Shown: positions 1 to 13,626 of the stretch, piece by piece | How positions within the stretch are numbered: the stretch's first letter is position 1 | Layout of the letters: each line of letters starts with the position of its first letter | Assembly (NCBI GenBank): GCA_001465935.1 | Contig: LNKV01000025.1 | Coordinates: 1,011,609 to 1,075,608, forward strand | Source of the DNA: Clarireedia homoeocarpa | Lineage: Eukaryota; Ascomycota; Leotiomycetes; Helotiales; Rutstroemiaceae | Length of the DNA stretch: 64,000 bases | Direction: 5' to 3' | The notes under the pieces: model-generated | What the model saw: the letters and a program-made list of their open reading frames with translations, nothing else | Told to the model about the DNA's origin: nothing | Database searches by the model: none | Translations under genes and position numbers: made by a program

Positions 1-2
1 CG

Positions 3-2675
3 CAGTACTTACACTGGGATCAAACAGAAGAGACCGCAGTTTTGTGGTTAGCAGGAGATGCGGGGTGCGGGAAAACGGTACTAGCAAGTTACCTACTTGA
101 ATATTATCTACACTTCAAGTCTCGCATTGGTGTTACAGTGTGTTCATTCTTCTGCGATGGCAAGGTCGAGGTCCAGAGCAACGCCAAAGCAATTCTGCGC
201 AGTCTCGTTCATCAAATAATAACGCAAAACCCCAAGCTAATAGAGCATCTAAACCGCATCGATGACTTGAAGAACGTCGTGGATGATTTCGATCAACTCT
301 GCCAACTTCTGGATGCGGTGCTGCACGACCGTAACCTTGGCCCGGTCAGCATCATCATAGATGCTGTGGATGAATGCAAGAAAGACACGAGGAACCACTT
401 CCTGAAGGCAATTAAGTCTCTTGTTTCGGATAATACACTCTACAACACACTTTTTCCCAACATAGATTCCCCAAGGCCAAACAAACTTCAATTCTTCATC
501 ACTAGCCGACCATCGTTGCGGCTTCGGCTTCCCCTCTTTCGCGAAGAACACCCAAATATTACGTCAATCGACAACATCAGTGTCTATAACAAAAGTGATC
601 TTGAACTGATGATTCGAACCAAAGTCGACGACTTTGCAGCAAGTCATGGATGCGATTTGGTAACCGTCGCAAATATGGTACAGACCTTGTTTACCCGCGC
701 TAACGGAAAATTCTTATGGGTGTCGTTGGTGCTCCAAATGCTTGAGGATAAAGCATTCGTCTCACAGGAAGATATACAAGAAACTATGGATAGGATACCC
801 AACGGTCTATATGAAGTCTACCAATACTATATTTCCGGTATACCTAAGGAATATGAAGTCATAGCTCGTAGAATGCTGCACTTGATCGTTGGCAGTGTCC
901 GTCTACTTTCTCTCAACGAGTTTCGGATGTTATTAGCAATACAGCCACATCACACGACCCTGAAAGAATTCGAACCAAAAATGCAATTGGACCCTAAGAA
1001 GGCAGTTCTATCTGTGCTCGGCCCACTCATAGAGATATCTGAAGATTGTGTGTCACTGAATCACCAAACTGTGAGAGAATTCTTGTTGAGAAAAGATAGT
1101 ACTTTACAGAATTATACCGTCGATATTCCTACTGCTCACCTACTACTTGCTGAAGCTACAATGACCTACTTGCTACTCGACAATTTTGAGAATACTGACT
1201 TCACCTGGGTGGGTGAAGACCATACACAATCGGACATGGATGACAAGTTGTCCGAGTCTGAATACAGCACCACAGAGTCTGATATGGATGTCTATGATAT
1301 ATTTGCAGCAGGGAGAGCCACGCTTTTCCGTCACCCTATGTTGGCAGATCTTAACACATATCAAGCTGTAGCTAAGCAACATACACTACTAGACTACTCT
1401 GCTCGTCATTGGGCAAGCCATTACTTTTATGCAACCGGCTCACGAAGTCAGCTTCTTCAAGAGAGTGCACTTAGACTCTTAGATGTACAGCCACCAAAGC
1501 AGATATCATATGACACCGAACAGCCGATAAAACCCAGAAATTGGTTTTGCTATTACTGGTTTTTTGAGCAACCGAAGTGGCAATATAGTGATAATATCAA
1601 CACTTTTATTGCAGCATCCTACTTCGGCCTTCTTGATGTACTTCAATTGATGCTCACCAAAGGCTATCAGCCAGACGATGTCACCACGCAACTTGCAGTC
1701 AGTTGGGCGTCAGAGCGTGGGCATAAGGGTGTTATCGATTTTCTATATCCTGAAACTTGGGATGGATCATTCGATCTGTTAGACAGGTCCCCATTGATAT
1801 CTGCAGCAGAACTCAATCAGGTAGATATCGTGAAGTTTTTACTTAGTATCAACAAAATTGACCCAAGTTCCCGCGGAAGCGAAGCGCAAGGCCTTTTAGC
1901 AGTGGCCGTCGCTAACGGGCATGAGGAGATGGTTGAATTGCTGCTCAGGGATGGTCGTGTGGAACATGACTCGCAAGATTTCCGCGGCCAAACGCCATTC
2001 TTCGAAGCTGTACGTCAACAACGGCTAGATATCATACAAATACTCCTTAAAAACTGTCAGATAGATATCAATCATGTCGATAAATCAGGACGCAATGTTC
2101 TGTCTTGGGCAGCATCAGACGGCAATATTAAGGTCGTTGAATTCTTATTGGATTTGAAGCGGTTGCAGTGTTCGTGCCTCGACAATTCTGGCCGAGACGC
2201 ATTGTCATGGGCCGCAGAGTACGGACACTTCAAAGTCTCGAAATTGCTCATTAGCAGCGGTAAATTTAAAGCATCTGGCAAGGACAAAAAAGGGAGAAAC
2301 CCAATATCTTGGGCTGCAGCAAGTGGTAATCATGAGCTTCTTGCATATCTGATCAAGAAGGACCGCACTGGAGTAGACGCGAAAGATTCTGATGAATGGA
2401 CCCCGCTATTTTGGGCATCTATGAACAATCATATGAAATGCCTCGAACTGCTACTAGCTACTCGTAAGGTAGATGTGAACTCAAGGGCCATTTATGGGGC
2501 TACGCCGCTTTCTCGTGCTGCATCGCACGGCCAGAACGATATCATACGCAGGCTTCTTCAAGAGGAAGGGATTGATGTACTTGCGAGGGGTACAGATGGA
2601 CGCACTTCGTTGACAAGAGCTAAAGCCAATATGCAGTGGGAAACAGTGAAGATATTGGAAGCTGCACTACGTTGA
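3..2675 (+). CDS. NACHT-ankyrin protein (NOD-like receptor type), 5' partial
   Basis: This is the C-terminal part of a fungal STAND/NLR-type protein. The frame is open to the left window edge, and the codon at 42 is TTG, so the true start and any N-terminal effector domain lie outside. Counting from codon 42, a Walker A motif (GDAGCGKT) is at residues 5-12 and a Walker B (IIIDAVDE) at about 104-111. A winged-helix-like stretch follows to about 400. From about 520 to the end come ankyrin-like repeats (for example GRNVLSWAASDGNIKVVEFL). NACHT proteins are nucleotide-driven switches, and fungal members act in non-self recognition and regulated cell death; that role is family knowledge. The last repeat is partly duplicated past the stop (2610-2733). 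The product is about 890 residues within the window. Confidence 0.9.
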   Translation, partial: QYLHWDQTEETAVLWLAGDAGCGKTVLASYLLEYYLHFKSRIGVTVCSFFCDGKVEVQSNAKAILRSLVHQIITQNPKLIEHLNRIDDLKNVVDDFDQLCQLLDAVLHDRNLGPVSIIIDAVDECKKDTRNHFLKAIKSLVSDNTLYNTLFPNIDSPRPNKLQFFITSRPSLRLRLPLFREEHPNITSIDNISVYNKSDLELMIRTKVDDFAASHGCDLVTVANMVQTLFTRANGKFLWVSLVLQMLEDKAFVSQEDIQETMDRIPNGLYEVYQYYISGIPKEYEVIARRMLHLIVGSVRLLSLNEFRMLLAIQPHHTTLKEFEPKMQLDPKKAVLSVLGPLIEISEDCVSLNHQTVREFLLRKDSTLQNYTVDIPTAHLLLAEATMTYLLLDNFENTDFTWVGEDHTQSDMDDKLSESEYSTTESDMDVYDIFAAGRATLFRHPMLADLNTYQAVAKQHTLLDYSARHWASHYFYATGSRSQLLQESALRLLDVQPPKQISYDTEQPIKPRNWFCYYWFFEQPKWQYSDNINTFIAASYFGLLDVLQLMLTKGYQPDDVTTQLAVSWASERGHKGVIDFLYPETWDGSFDLLDRSPLISAAELNQVDIVKFLLSINKIDPSSRGSEAQGLLAVAVANGHEEMVELLLRDGRVEHDSQDFRGQTPFFEAVRQQRLDIIQILLKNCQIDINHVDKSGRNVLSWAASDGNIKVVEFLLDLKRLQCSCLDNSGRDALSWAAEYGHFKVSKLLISSGKFKASGKDKKGRNPISWAAASGNHELLAYLIKKDRTGVDAKDSDEWTPLFWASMNNHMKCLELLLATRKVDVNSRAIYGATPLSRAASHGQNDIIRRLLQEEGIDVLARGTDGRTSLTRAKANMQWETVKILEAALR

Positions 2676-2733
2676 TAAGAGCTAGAGCTAATATGGAGTG
2701 GGGAGTAGAGATGATATTAGAAACTACACTCCA
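2610..2733 (+). repeat. 62-bp tandem duplication at the end of the NACHT-ankyrin gene
   Basis: Positions 2610-2671 and 2672-2733 align without gaps at about 48 of 62 positions. Both begin TTGA(C/T)AAGAGCTA. Because 62 is not a multiple of three, the second copy is out of frame, and the stop codon (2673-2675) sits at the copy junction. In its own frame the second copy still reads as the same ankyrin-tail peptide. Confidence 0.75.
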
Positions 2734-3865
2734 ACGCAACCACCCTAACGATACTGACAAGACCGACAAACACCGTGAACGCAGACAACATTGTTAACAC
2801 CAAAAACACCGACAACGCCAACAACACCAATGGCATCGATGCACCAGTACACTAATGAGGCCGATGACCGCCCATACCGCCAACTCCAGCTGTAAGAACT
2901 AGTGAATGTGTTCTACAGCGCATACGTATCACTCCTACGACAAATTCGGCCTAATCTCTCATCAATTCCTGGCAACAAGAACTTTACCGTAGCTAGATTC
3001 TTCTATTCAAGGATTCTCATTTTCCGCAGTTATCTGAGAATCAAACATATTCCCACATTCTTACATCAGCACCGCCCATCATTCAAGGACATTCTCCTCC
3101 TCCTCCACCACCCACACTTGAACAAACAAGGACGAAGACCAGGCCCAAGAATACTCTATGAAGGGATCGAAGTAAGGGTTACGTGCATTCTGATGCCATG
3201 TATAGAAGGAGATCCAGGGGTAGTCACATAGTACTACATCAAACAAGGTAAAAAGAGGGCGGAAAGCAGTCAATGATCTTTTCAAATCTAAGTGGAAACC
3301 ACTTATTTATACTATGGGATGCACCCTAGTGGCCTCAGCCAGATTAAAAAAAAGGGGGGCAACAGCTCCGCAATACCCAAAGTGGTAGATAGCTGATGGG
3401 AGTGCATGAAAGGGGAAATGACGCCTTGACTATGGGGATGCTTAATCTAGAGGCAAGAACTCACCCAGATTGTGCATTTTCATCTATAAACACATGTCTC
3501 TGCTTAGTGGTCTAAAATGTTTCATGTATATACAATACAATACAGTAGATGTGCGCCTAGAAATTACAAAGAATTCCCTCTCGTTGCAATTGTCTCAAAT
3601 TGTATACAGCCTATCAAAAAGTTGTCATGTACCTATCTGCTTCAACAAACGTGTATGTATGTATGTATGTGTGTGTATATGTATGATGTCTGTACGTGTG
3701 TACATGAGTATGGACGTACGCTTGTACGCCGCATTTAACAAAAACAGGCTCGCCCGCTCAACGCAATCTCCTCGCTATGTTGACGTTTTCGAAAGTAAAC
3801 ATAAACATGAAAAACAGACTTAAAACTCATATAATTTAACTTTACATTACCCTGTTATCCTTCTA
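2734..3865. other. Intergenic stretch, no supported gene
   Basis: It begins with an A/C-rich low-complexity tract (about 2735-2850). Open frames at 2902-3231 (+) and 3079-3285 (-) overlap on opposite strands and show no domain. A short A-run followed by a G-run lies at about 3346-3358. Confidence 0.5.
3651..3688. repeat. TATG/TG microsatellite
   Basis: About four TATG units run into TG and TATG variants. It lies near the convergent 3' end of the oxysterol-binding protein gene. Confidence 0.8.
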
Positions 3866-6800
3866 TCATCCTAGTGACGACGGTTCTTCAGCAGGCGTAT
3901 CATTGAAGATATCCTCGACGTCGTGCCATGCCTCACCAGTTGGAGCCTTTTCTCTCTCTTCCCAGTATTTGCCGTTGAACGCCCAGAATGTTTCACCAGT
4001 GATGGGGCATTTCGCCTTCTCGAACCAATGGGGTACAAACGCTTCGCCATTTTGTTCGCGCTCGCGGCGCCTTGCACGCTGCTTTTCCTCTAGGCGGTTC
4101 TTTTCCGTAGCGGCGAAATCATACTCACCATCTTCCATGGCTCTCTGATCAGGTCTCAGTCTCGAATCAGTGGGTGGCAGCCAAGGGCGGATATTATCGT
4201 TGATATCGTTGAATGTGAGAACGAAAGGAGTCAGGTTGAAGGGGATACCAGTTGGTCTGGGGTTGGCTTCCCACACCAAAAAGGCTTGGTTAGGATCGGT
4301 GACACTGCCTCGACGACGGGAAACACCACTTTTTGGCTCCTCGACTGTTTCCTCATATCCAGGAGTAAATCGAGCATATATCTTATTGTTCCAACGACCG
4401 CCAAGACTGAATCGAGTCTGACCATTTGCATCATTAACTCTACCAGTGATCTGATAGGCACTAGAGGCTTTCCACCCTCGAGGTTTGAATTCAATGTTAC
4501 ATACTTCGCCAGTCGTCCAATTCTTAATCTCCATCGGCCCATAGTTGTCTACCGTTGGTGAGCCTGTAATGATTCCAATGACAGAGGATGTGACCTTTTT
4601 CCATGTGTAAAGCTCTTCCTTGCCGCCGGCCGTGGGTCGAAGCTTAAGAAACCAAGTACCCAATGGATTGATATCGAAGGACTTGCCATAAAACTTAGAT
4701 TTAACAGCAGACTCTCCGTAGTATGTCCACTTTGGCGACTCGGCCCACGCAGCACCAACCGGTGGATGATGGCTGACCTGCTCGATGAAGAAGCGGTAAT
4801 TTTTGTCTGGTCGAACATACTCAAATGTCTCGCCAAGAAGCGGATTGAAAGGCTTGGCAATTCTGCCAACCGTAGAAGCATACTCACTGGCAGCAAATGC
4901 AGCAACGTAGACCATGCGTTCGGTTGGATCGGCCCGGTCGGCTGCAACATCTAAAAGATCTGCATATTCCATATCTTCACCGCATCTGTAGAGTAATGAT
5001 GTGGGTTCATTGAAAGATACAGGAAGTGTCATCTTTGTCATATCTTTACCAATCATTGACTTGAGGATACCCTACGGTGATTATTAGCAGACGAAAACAA
5101 GAATTGAGATCATATAAATACCCATAGCGAAATCTTCGGACGATCGTCAGCATCCATTTTAAGTCTTGTGCGTACACCTTGTTCGTATCCTTTGAAGGAT
5201 GGGCTAATGTCCAGCGCTTCAACCTTTGCCACCTGGCTCTCTTCTTTGTTTTCAGCTTCGCCCTCAGTAGATTCTACGGGTGAACTTAAGGCGGGCATGG
5301 TTGTGGATATCTCAACTTCGCCAGCATCGACAGCATCAAAGAACTCATCATCATCATCATCTGAATCGGTGTCTGATAAAGCTATGCTCTGAACGAATGA
5401 CTTCTTCCGTCGTAGCGAACCTGAGGTCGAGACTTTACTCAAAGGAGCGGTGCCATCTTCATTCAAGGGAATCTCTTCGGAGACATCGGAGACTGGACTC
5501 TTAGATGCAGGTTCTCCTCTGCTGGGTGGTCTTGATATGGCCCGAGTGACCTCTCGCAATGCTCGCTTAGTCACTTTTCTCTTTGCTTCTGCTTCTCCAA
5601 CACGAGCCATCAGAACTTCCTGTTCACGAGCAACTTGTGCCATGCTCTCCTCCCACATCCGTCGCATATGCTCCTCCTGATCAAGTCGATGTTGCCAATA
5701 TTTATCTCTATCTTTGGAGATCTTCAACAAATCGCCTACAAGACCCTTCAGGTTGCGGATGGCAGAATCATAAGTTGAAACAGCTTGAGTGGCGATAGGG
5801 TCAGAGACGAGAAGATTCGGATTCTTGGATTGTTCGACTTGTAGTGCAGCATTGACTTGACCCATGAGTTCGAGTTGAAGCCGTGCAGACTGCGCAGTTA
5901 TCTCAAAGGCGTCCTTAGTCGCAGGAGCGTCGTGCTCACTGGAACCATCTCCGTAATCCTCGTCATCCTCGCCATCGATCGGCCCCATTCCAACATTGCT
6001 TGGTATTCTGCCCATCTCGCCCATGAAGCTTGGATCGTAGGATCCGTACTGAGTTTCTTCATCATCACCAACACTCCCAGCATTGCTCGTGAATGTGACT
6101 CGCTGACTTGCTATTCTGGTAAGACTGGCCTGTGGCAGAAGCCTGTTGGCTTGGATACTCTCACGGCGTGATTCAGAATGTGTTACAGGCTCCTGAGCAT
6201 TTCCATTAGTTTCGGAATTGTCCTTTCCTCCCTGACTAGATTGCTCTTTTGCTTGTCGAAGTATTTCTGCATCTCTAGCCATCTGCTTTTCTTCTTCTTT
6301 AGCTTGGTCTTTCGTCCATTGAATTGAGTTGTTGAGTGCCCAGAACCACCTCTTCGCCTCGACTTCGTGATTAGCCTTGAGGTGGTATTTAACGGAGGAC
6401 TTGCCAATAATTTCAAATTTTGTCTTCTCAGTCGGATCCATGTTGAGTTGAGCGATGCGCATGTTGATGGCTCCGCGACAAGCAGACCCAGTATCGTCTT
6501 GATGTTTGTAGTAACTCATAACCCCGTCTTCGAGAACAAACCAACGTAGTTGATAACCCTTACGATAATTCGTCCATTTCTTCAGATAACCCTTCATTTC
6601 TCGCCCTTCTTTTCCAGCAAGTGCATCTGATGGGTTACCGTTTACTGATCCTTGGTGGGAGGCGTTTCCTAACACTGCCTTTTCCTGAATACCACGCTGG
6701 GCAGCAACTGCGGCGGGGGACTTCTTCAGCATAGCCCGGGTGGTGTCGTCTTTTGTAACATCCTGAGGTAACTTGCCCTTCCGATCCCGCCGAAAAGGAT

Positions 6801-7843
6801 CGGCACCATGGAGAAGCAAGACCTGGATCAGCTGGGTATTTTTCTTTCGTGCAGCCTCATGCAGTAGTGTACCGCCTGATTGAACAGTGATTGGATCTGA
6901 CGCAAACTCTCCCCCATTGATATCGAGAACTGTCTTTACTCGTGACTCCTCGAGAACTTCACTCAATGTCTTGTAGTCTCCTTGTGCAACCAGTTCTTGA
7001 ATTTGTTTCACCTTAGCATCTACGAAAATTGATCGAGAAAGTTGTAACTGCTGAAAAATATCAGGCGTTCGCGCGAGATCGAGGGGCAGGCGGCCACTGT
7101 AATTTGCTATGGAGTCATTAATGCCTGGTTGTTCGAGAAGTAGACGCACAATAGCAGCACGGCCTAAGATCGCAGCAAGATGGAGTGGGGTATTTCCATC
7201 ACGATCCCGAGCATTAATGTCTATTGTACCAGCCCCATCTGATATAACATATTCGATTACTGGCTGTTCGGCACACTGAATTGATAAGTGTAGAATTGTC
7301 GTGTCCTCGAGCGTAGTGGCTGCAGCTGTGATACTGGACATGCTCATGCGGGTGCCATCCGATTCCCGAATCGCTTTCGAGATTGCTGCTGTGTCCCCAT
7401 TCTTCAAGGCTTCGAATATTTTAAATTTCCGTACTGTTTGTTCGATCGACATTGGCTTGTCAGGAGTTGGAACTGCAGCGGATCGTGTTGTCTGGACAGT
7501 CGAGACTGACCTCATAAGCCCTGCAGTTCCCGTTGACTTTTTGGTAGAATGGCCGCGCGGAGGATGGTTTGAGATAGACGTGTTCGTTGGTGACGGGCTT
7601 TTTGGCGCTGCAGAGGGCAAAGGTGCATTTTCTCCACCACTATCGTCTTCTTTGCTCTCTTTTCTGCTGCGGAGAATTGAAAGAGCAGACGATTTACTGC
7701 GTTTGTGGCTGTGGGCAGTTGGTGTTAGTAAGTGGTTGCTTCCACAAATAATACTTTAGGTTTCGCGGTCGAACATTGCAGTAAACGTAGTAATTTTGAC
7801 TCTGTAGAAACTTGACCTACCTTGAATCGCCGGTCTCCGCCAT
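3866..7843 (-). CDS. OSH1: Oxysterol-binding protein with ankyrin repeats, PH domain and ORD
   Basis: Sterol/phosphoinositide exchanger at membrane contact sites, Osh1/Osh2 (Swh1) architecture. Three exons on the minus strand: 7843-7821, 7708-5122 and 5071-3866, with introns 7709-7820 and 5072-5121; the spliced frame gives 1271 residues. The 23-nt first exon encodes MAETGDS and splicing restores the family N-terminus SHKRSKSSALSIL. Ankyrin repeats cover about 125-340. A PH domain (MKGYLKKWTNYRKGYQLRWF...) lies at about 380-490. A FFAT motif after an acidic run (DDDDEFFDAVDAGE, about 785) should bind ER VAP proteins. The C-terminal ORD carries the signature EQVSHHPP at about 960. The second intron interrupts ISLWGILKS at the start of the ORD. 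Confidence 0.95.
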
Positions 7844-9583
7844 CTTTGCTAGCACCTCCCTGCAGAGGCTATGTTACGAAGAGATCTTTATTCCTGCCGG
7901 GCTATCAAACATTAATTCATGTTGTGGTAACGGCTTTCAAACAGAGCTGGAAGGACCAACTGACTACTTCCTAGCCAGGTCCTCGAACTGACTTACAACG
8001 AAAAAGGGTGAAGAGTTTGCTTAAGGAAACTGCAGTCTTTGCACCTCCTGAGGTGCAAGTGCAAGTGCTTAGTTAACGCCGTCGACCTCTTATCAAGGGA
8101 TTGATACCTGCTCGAGTATATTCTAGCCACATTTTATGGACATGAACCAGGATGCACCAGTGACGTTTTAGCGATGTGGAGAAGGCACGTGAGAGTCTAT
8201 CGCGGGGCCGGAATAACAATTTAGCGATTGCGGGAACGCTGGAACCCCGCCATTTGTGAGATGTCAACGGACTTTTTACGAAGTACTGCCTTCTGATTTG
8301 AGACGGATAATGCCGAAGAAACGAGGCATTGCAGCTCATCAAGCGATGATCTGGCCGTGCTGGCCTTGCTGGCCTTGCTGGCCTTCACTTCACCGTTCCT
8401 AGCCTTGGGAGCCAAGTGCGTGCTAGAGTACTTTGGTTATCATGATTTGCTACCAACTGTTGTGTATATGTGCCTACGAAGCCTGCTGTTACCAAGTATA
8501 GGAGGATGATACCTCGGCGGTTTAGCCATTCCTCGTAGTGTCTATGAAAGGGTCTTGTCTGAAGCTAGGTTTTCTCCTCCGACGAGCTGGGAAGATTTCC
8601 GTTGTAGATAAAATCCACCCTGGTTTGCATGAAAAAATCTAGTGCAGCTGTTAATCACGAACTCTTGCCACGGCGTGACTGTGCCGGCGTGACTGTGCCA
8701 GCAAAGAGCGCCACGATGGGAGGATGAGAGGTTTGCACCGCGAAAATCCTACCAGTCTGAAAATTTGCGATAGACTCAAAACGGTTTTAATCGCAGTCGT
8801 GATGCTTCTGATGCCATGTCAACCCACTTTGGTTGTGAACACCTCATCAAATTAATCGTCTCTGATACGATGCGCTGCCCAATTCTGGTAGGCATTTGTG
8901 AGATCTCGGGCTACCCCTCCACCATAGGCAATGCGTAAAATGATATGTGTGTCAAGGCTCTGTTCCAAAATGGAGCATGCTAACCAATACCAGAAGCAGA
9001 CGCCGCCCAAATATCCACTTCCCTACATGAAAGCGCGATAGTCGTCGGATTCATTGGTTGCCACAGCTGTGTCGATGCAACACCACCTCGCCCAATCCAA
9101 GGGCCAACCTATTGCCACAGTACCCTATCAAAATCTGCAGTTCGGATGAAGGTCTGCGTAGGAATTTGAGAATTCAACCAGTGATAGGGCAAGCGAGTAA
9201 GAATAAGTGGCGGAGAATCAGTTTTTGCCGTGTATCTCGAGCGGAAATGACTCATAGCACGTGAGCTACCCCACTAGCACTAGAAAAATTTCGCTTAGCG
9301 TGAAAGTCTCGCACACTTCATATACCCCTCCATCCTTTTGAAAAAAAATCCTTCTTCCTTCTTCGTCGCACATACCCCGATTCAAGCAATCACTCTGTGC
9401 AGTAAGAGATTTCTTTCCTTTGTCCATCAATATCCCTCCTTCTTTCAACAATATACGATGGAATAGATATCAAATCCTATTGCACATCACTCCCCTCGCA
9501 ATCGCAATAAGCTAACATCGTATTCGAACAGATTCAAATTTCAGAAGCCTCAACTATCATCAGATTCATAGAAACCCGCCAAG
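7844..9583. other. Divergent intergenic region between OSH1 and TEF1
   Basis: It holds both promoters. A 9-bp tandem repeat (GGCCTTGCT) lies at about 8353-8385. A minus-strand frame at 8221-8415 has no ATG start and is not called. The TEF1 5' flank is pyrimidine-rich (about 9330-9440), as is common upstream of highly expressed fungal genes. No RNA gene was recognised. Confidence 0.5.
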
Positions 9584-11440
<1,857 letters not shown>

Positions 11441-12418
11441 ATCGTTTTTGGATTGGGTTTGAAAACTGTTGTTAAGCATGGAATTTGCTAGATGCTTTAA
11501 TAAGTAGACTGGACAGTACTCAATGACATTCATGTTTTCAATCTAATACTATCTAATCCTTGATGTGAAAATGTTATGATACGATGCAAAAATGATGTAA
11601 AGTGAGGTTTTTCTGTTAAATCCCTACCAAATACATAGGTGCCTTGTCTTCCTACGTCGCGAGGTGCTGGCTCGTCAAGTAACGGACTGAGAATTCCTAT
11701 ATGTAGATGGACTCAATCACGCAACAAAGTTTGACCCTCTTGTAGTGGTCTCAAAATAACCTCAGCAATTTCTAATCTCGCTACTATATGAGTGTCTAAC
11801 TACAAGGCTTTAATCTGGTCTTTTTTTCGCATCAGATACTTTTTACAGTATTATCTCAATGCTTTTTGGAGTTACGGATTCATGTAACAGCCAGGAGCAT
11901 AGGTAGACAAGCCAAACTCGAGGGGCTGCACAACTGTACATAGATATTGGAGGACACGCTTTGTTGAAGCGTGTACCAACTGCTACAAGCTACATAATTT
12001 CGATTTCACCCTCTGTCTGCGAGTAAACAAGTGAAAAAAATCTGTCCAAAATATTTATTAAAAGGGATATACAAGACAGTGTTGCAACCTTTCATATCTA
12101 GTATTTCAAGTGAACTGTGAAAAATTGTTAGAAACTTCCTTGGTATTACTAGCTATATACATATATATACATACATTCAAAGATCTTAGTATAGGGGTTG
12201 AAAAGTACTTTAAGGTACCCTCGTATTAGCGGTTCGGTAGTGGCAATGCTATACCCGAAATCGAGGAGACCGTCTCGCCAGGATTCAACTGATGTTAATT
12301 ACCACATCTTCCCGTGGATCTCCTTTCGAACCTTCATGATCCAATTGAGTAGACATAGCATCAACAAAGAAAGAAAGAAAAAAATCCTGAATCCAAATCT
12401 CAAGGTTAAAAGTATACT
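11441..12418. other. TEF1 3' flank, no supported gene
   Basis: AT-rich, with a TATATACATA run at about 12158-12177. No conserved coding frame or RNA gene was recognised. Confidence 0.5.
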
Positions 12419-12808
12419 ATTATCCTTCAGCCGGAGACAAGAGCCATTTCACAGGAACAGCTCGTAGCTGAAGTAAAGGGTATCTATGCTGGACTTGTTA
12501 TGGTTGAAGCGAAGTGTATAGAAGTGGATAATAAGCAAGCAGGCTTGACACAAGCTCTACATCGTACTTTACTTCACGAGCACCACGATTTCTTCCTAGC
12601 GTCGCAACACCCATCAGCAAGTCAAAATCTACGTCGTCTTGCTTCAAAATATGCGATGCCGGCACGAATGTGGCGTCATGGAATTCACTCATTCTTGGAG
12701 CTTTTGAGGCATAGATTACCAGTATCTCTCGATCATATGCTCGCTTTTATTTATTTAGCCTATTCTATGATGGCCCTCCTGTACGAAACTGTTCCCGCAT
12801 TTGAGAAA
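12419..12808 (+). pseudogene. Relic of an Est1-type DNA/RNA-binding domain gene
   Basis: A single frame from about 12419 to 12808 encodes a protein segment I recognise from a large Pezizomycotina family annotated with the Est1 DNA/RNA-binding domain: QPETRAISQEQLVAEVKGIY, then MVEAKCIEVDNKQA, LLHEHHDFFLASQHPSAS, ARMWRHGIHSFLELLRHRLP and AYSMMALLYETVPAFE. A TAA in frame lies just upstream (12407). After VPAFE the similarity stops abruptly and the frame runs into unrelated sequence, ending at 12850. Relative to the family as I recall it, about 20 residues are missing between DNKQA and ALHRTLL. The intact protein is much longer, so this looks like a truncated duplicate. Family assignment is from memory. 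Confidence 0.7.
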
Positions 12809-12850
12809 AAAATATCTACTTTTTGTAGCCATTTCGCCGTCATGGTCTAG

Positions 12851-13539
12851 GTTCTCCTCGGACTTGGTGAGGTTCGACTTCTTTTTATTCTTCTTGGAAC
12901 TTGAGGGCTGGCTTTTGAGAACTATTCTCTATCTTCGAAACTGGTTTGCGCTACCTTCCTGGTCTGATTTTCCACTCACGGGTCCCTCCTGGATGTGGCT
13001 CATGAACTATGTCAACATCGGCGAGATTTTATCTCTGTGAAATAGCCTAAGTAATCTTTTCAGATAACATCGCTTTTGAAATTGTTATTGTTAATTCAGG
13101 AATTGAGTAGTTGAAATGATTTATCAATTTACATATAATATATTCAGGTAGTACGTGGCGAGAGGCATCTATAAGTTGCCTTGGATTTTGGACGCGAGTT
13201 GGCTGCGAGAGTGTCATGCATCAACCTGAAATTCGCAAGGCGAGGTTATGCGAGGTGGCGAATGATGAAATAACAATAGTAGTCGGCGATGATAGTAAAC
13301 AGTAAGGTAGCAAGGTCAACAGTAGGTCAGGATGGTAGTAAGACTTGACTTCGTCGAAGGAAGAATAGATTAGATGGTATACACTCTGATATTCAGGGCC
13401 ACTTTACAAACGTCACATTCCTAGGCTTCGTAGCTCACCTGACTGGAGATCATGGGAAATAGCGAGATAAAGCAAATAAGAAGTGGGATAATGATGATAA
13501 GATTGAAGCTCCTAATTACTCATAAAAATTGATAGAAGT
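12851..13539. other. Intergenic, no supported gene
   Basis: Short minus-strand open pieces at about 12860-13036 might be further remnants, but they carry stops and no recognisable domain. Nothing else was seen. Confidence 0.4.
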
Positions 13540-13626
13540 ATGCTAGAGAGGTCACAGAGCCATCTCAGTGGTGATGAAGAACCCATAAGACCGCGAAATT
13601 CGATTACGTCCTCCAAAAAACCAGCC

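Noticed and set aside
2902..3285. Overlapping frames of 109 (+) and 68 (-) codons
   Set aside because: No domain, no splice partners, and each is the mirror of the other; coding status cannot be supported.
8073..8415. Minus-strand frames including KASKASKAS repeat
   Set aside because: The 8221-8415 frame starts at TTG, lacks an ATG near its beginning and has no recognisable feature. The KAS repeat is a 9-bp tandem repeat.
12860..13036. Minus-strand pieces (ADVDIVHEPHPGG) as further relic of the Est1-like gene
   Set aside because: Stops and frame changes within 100 bp, and I cannot match them to a known part of that family.
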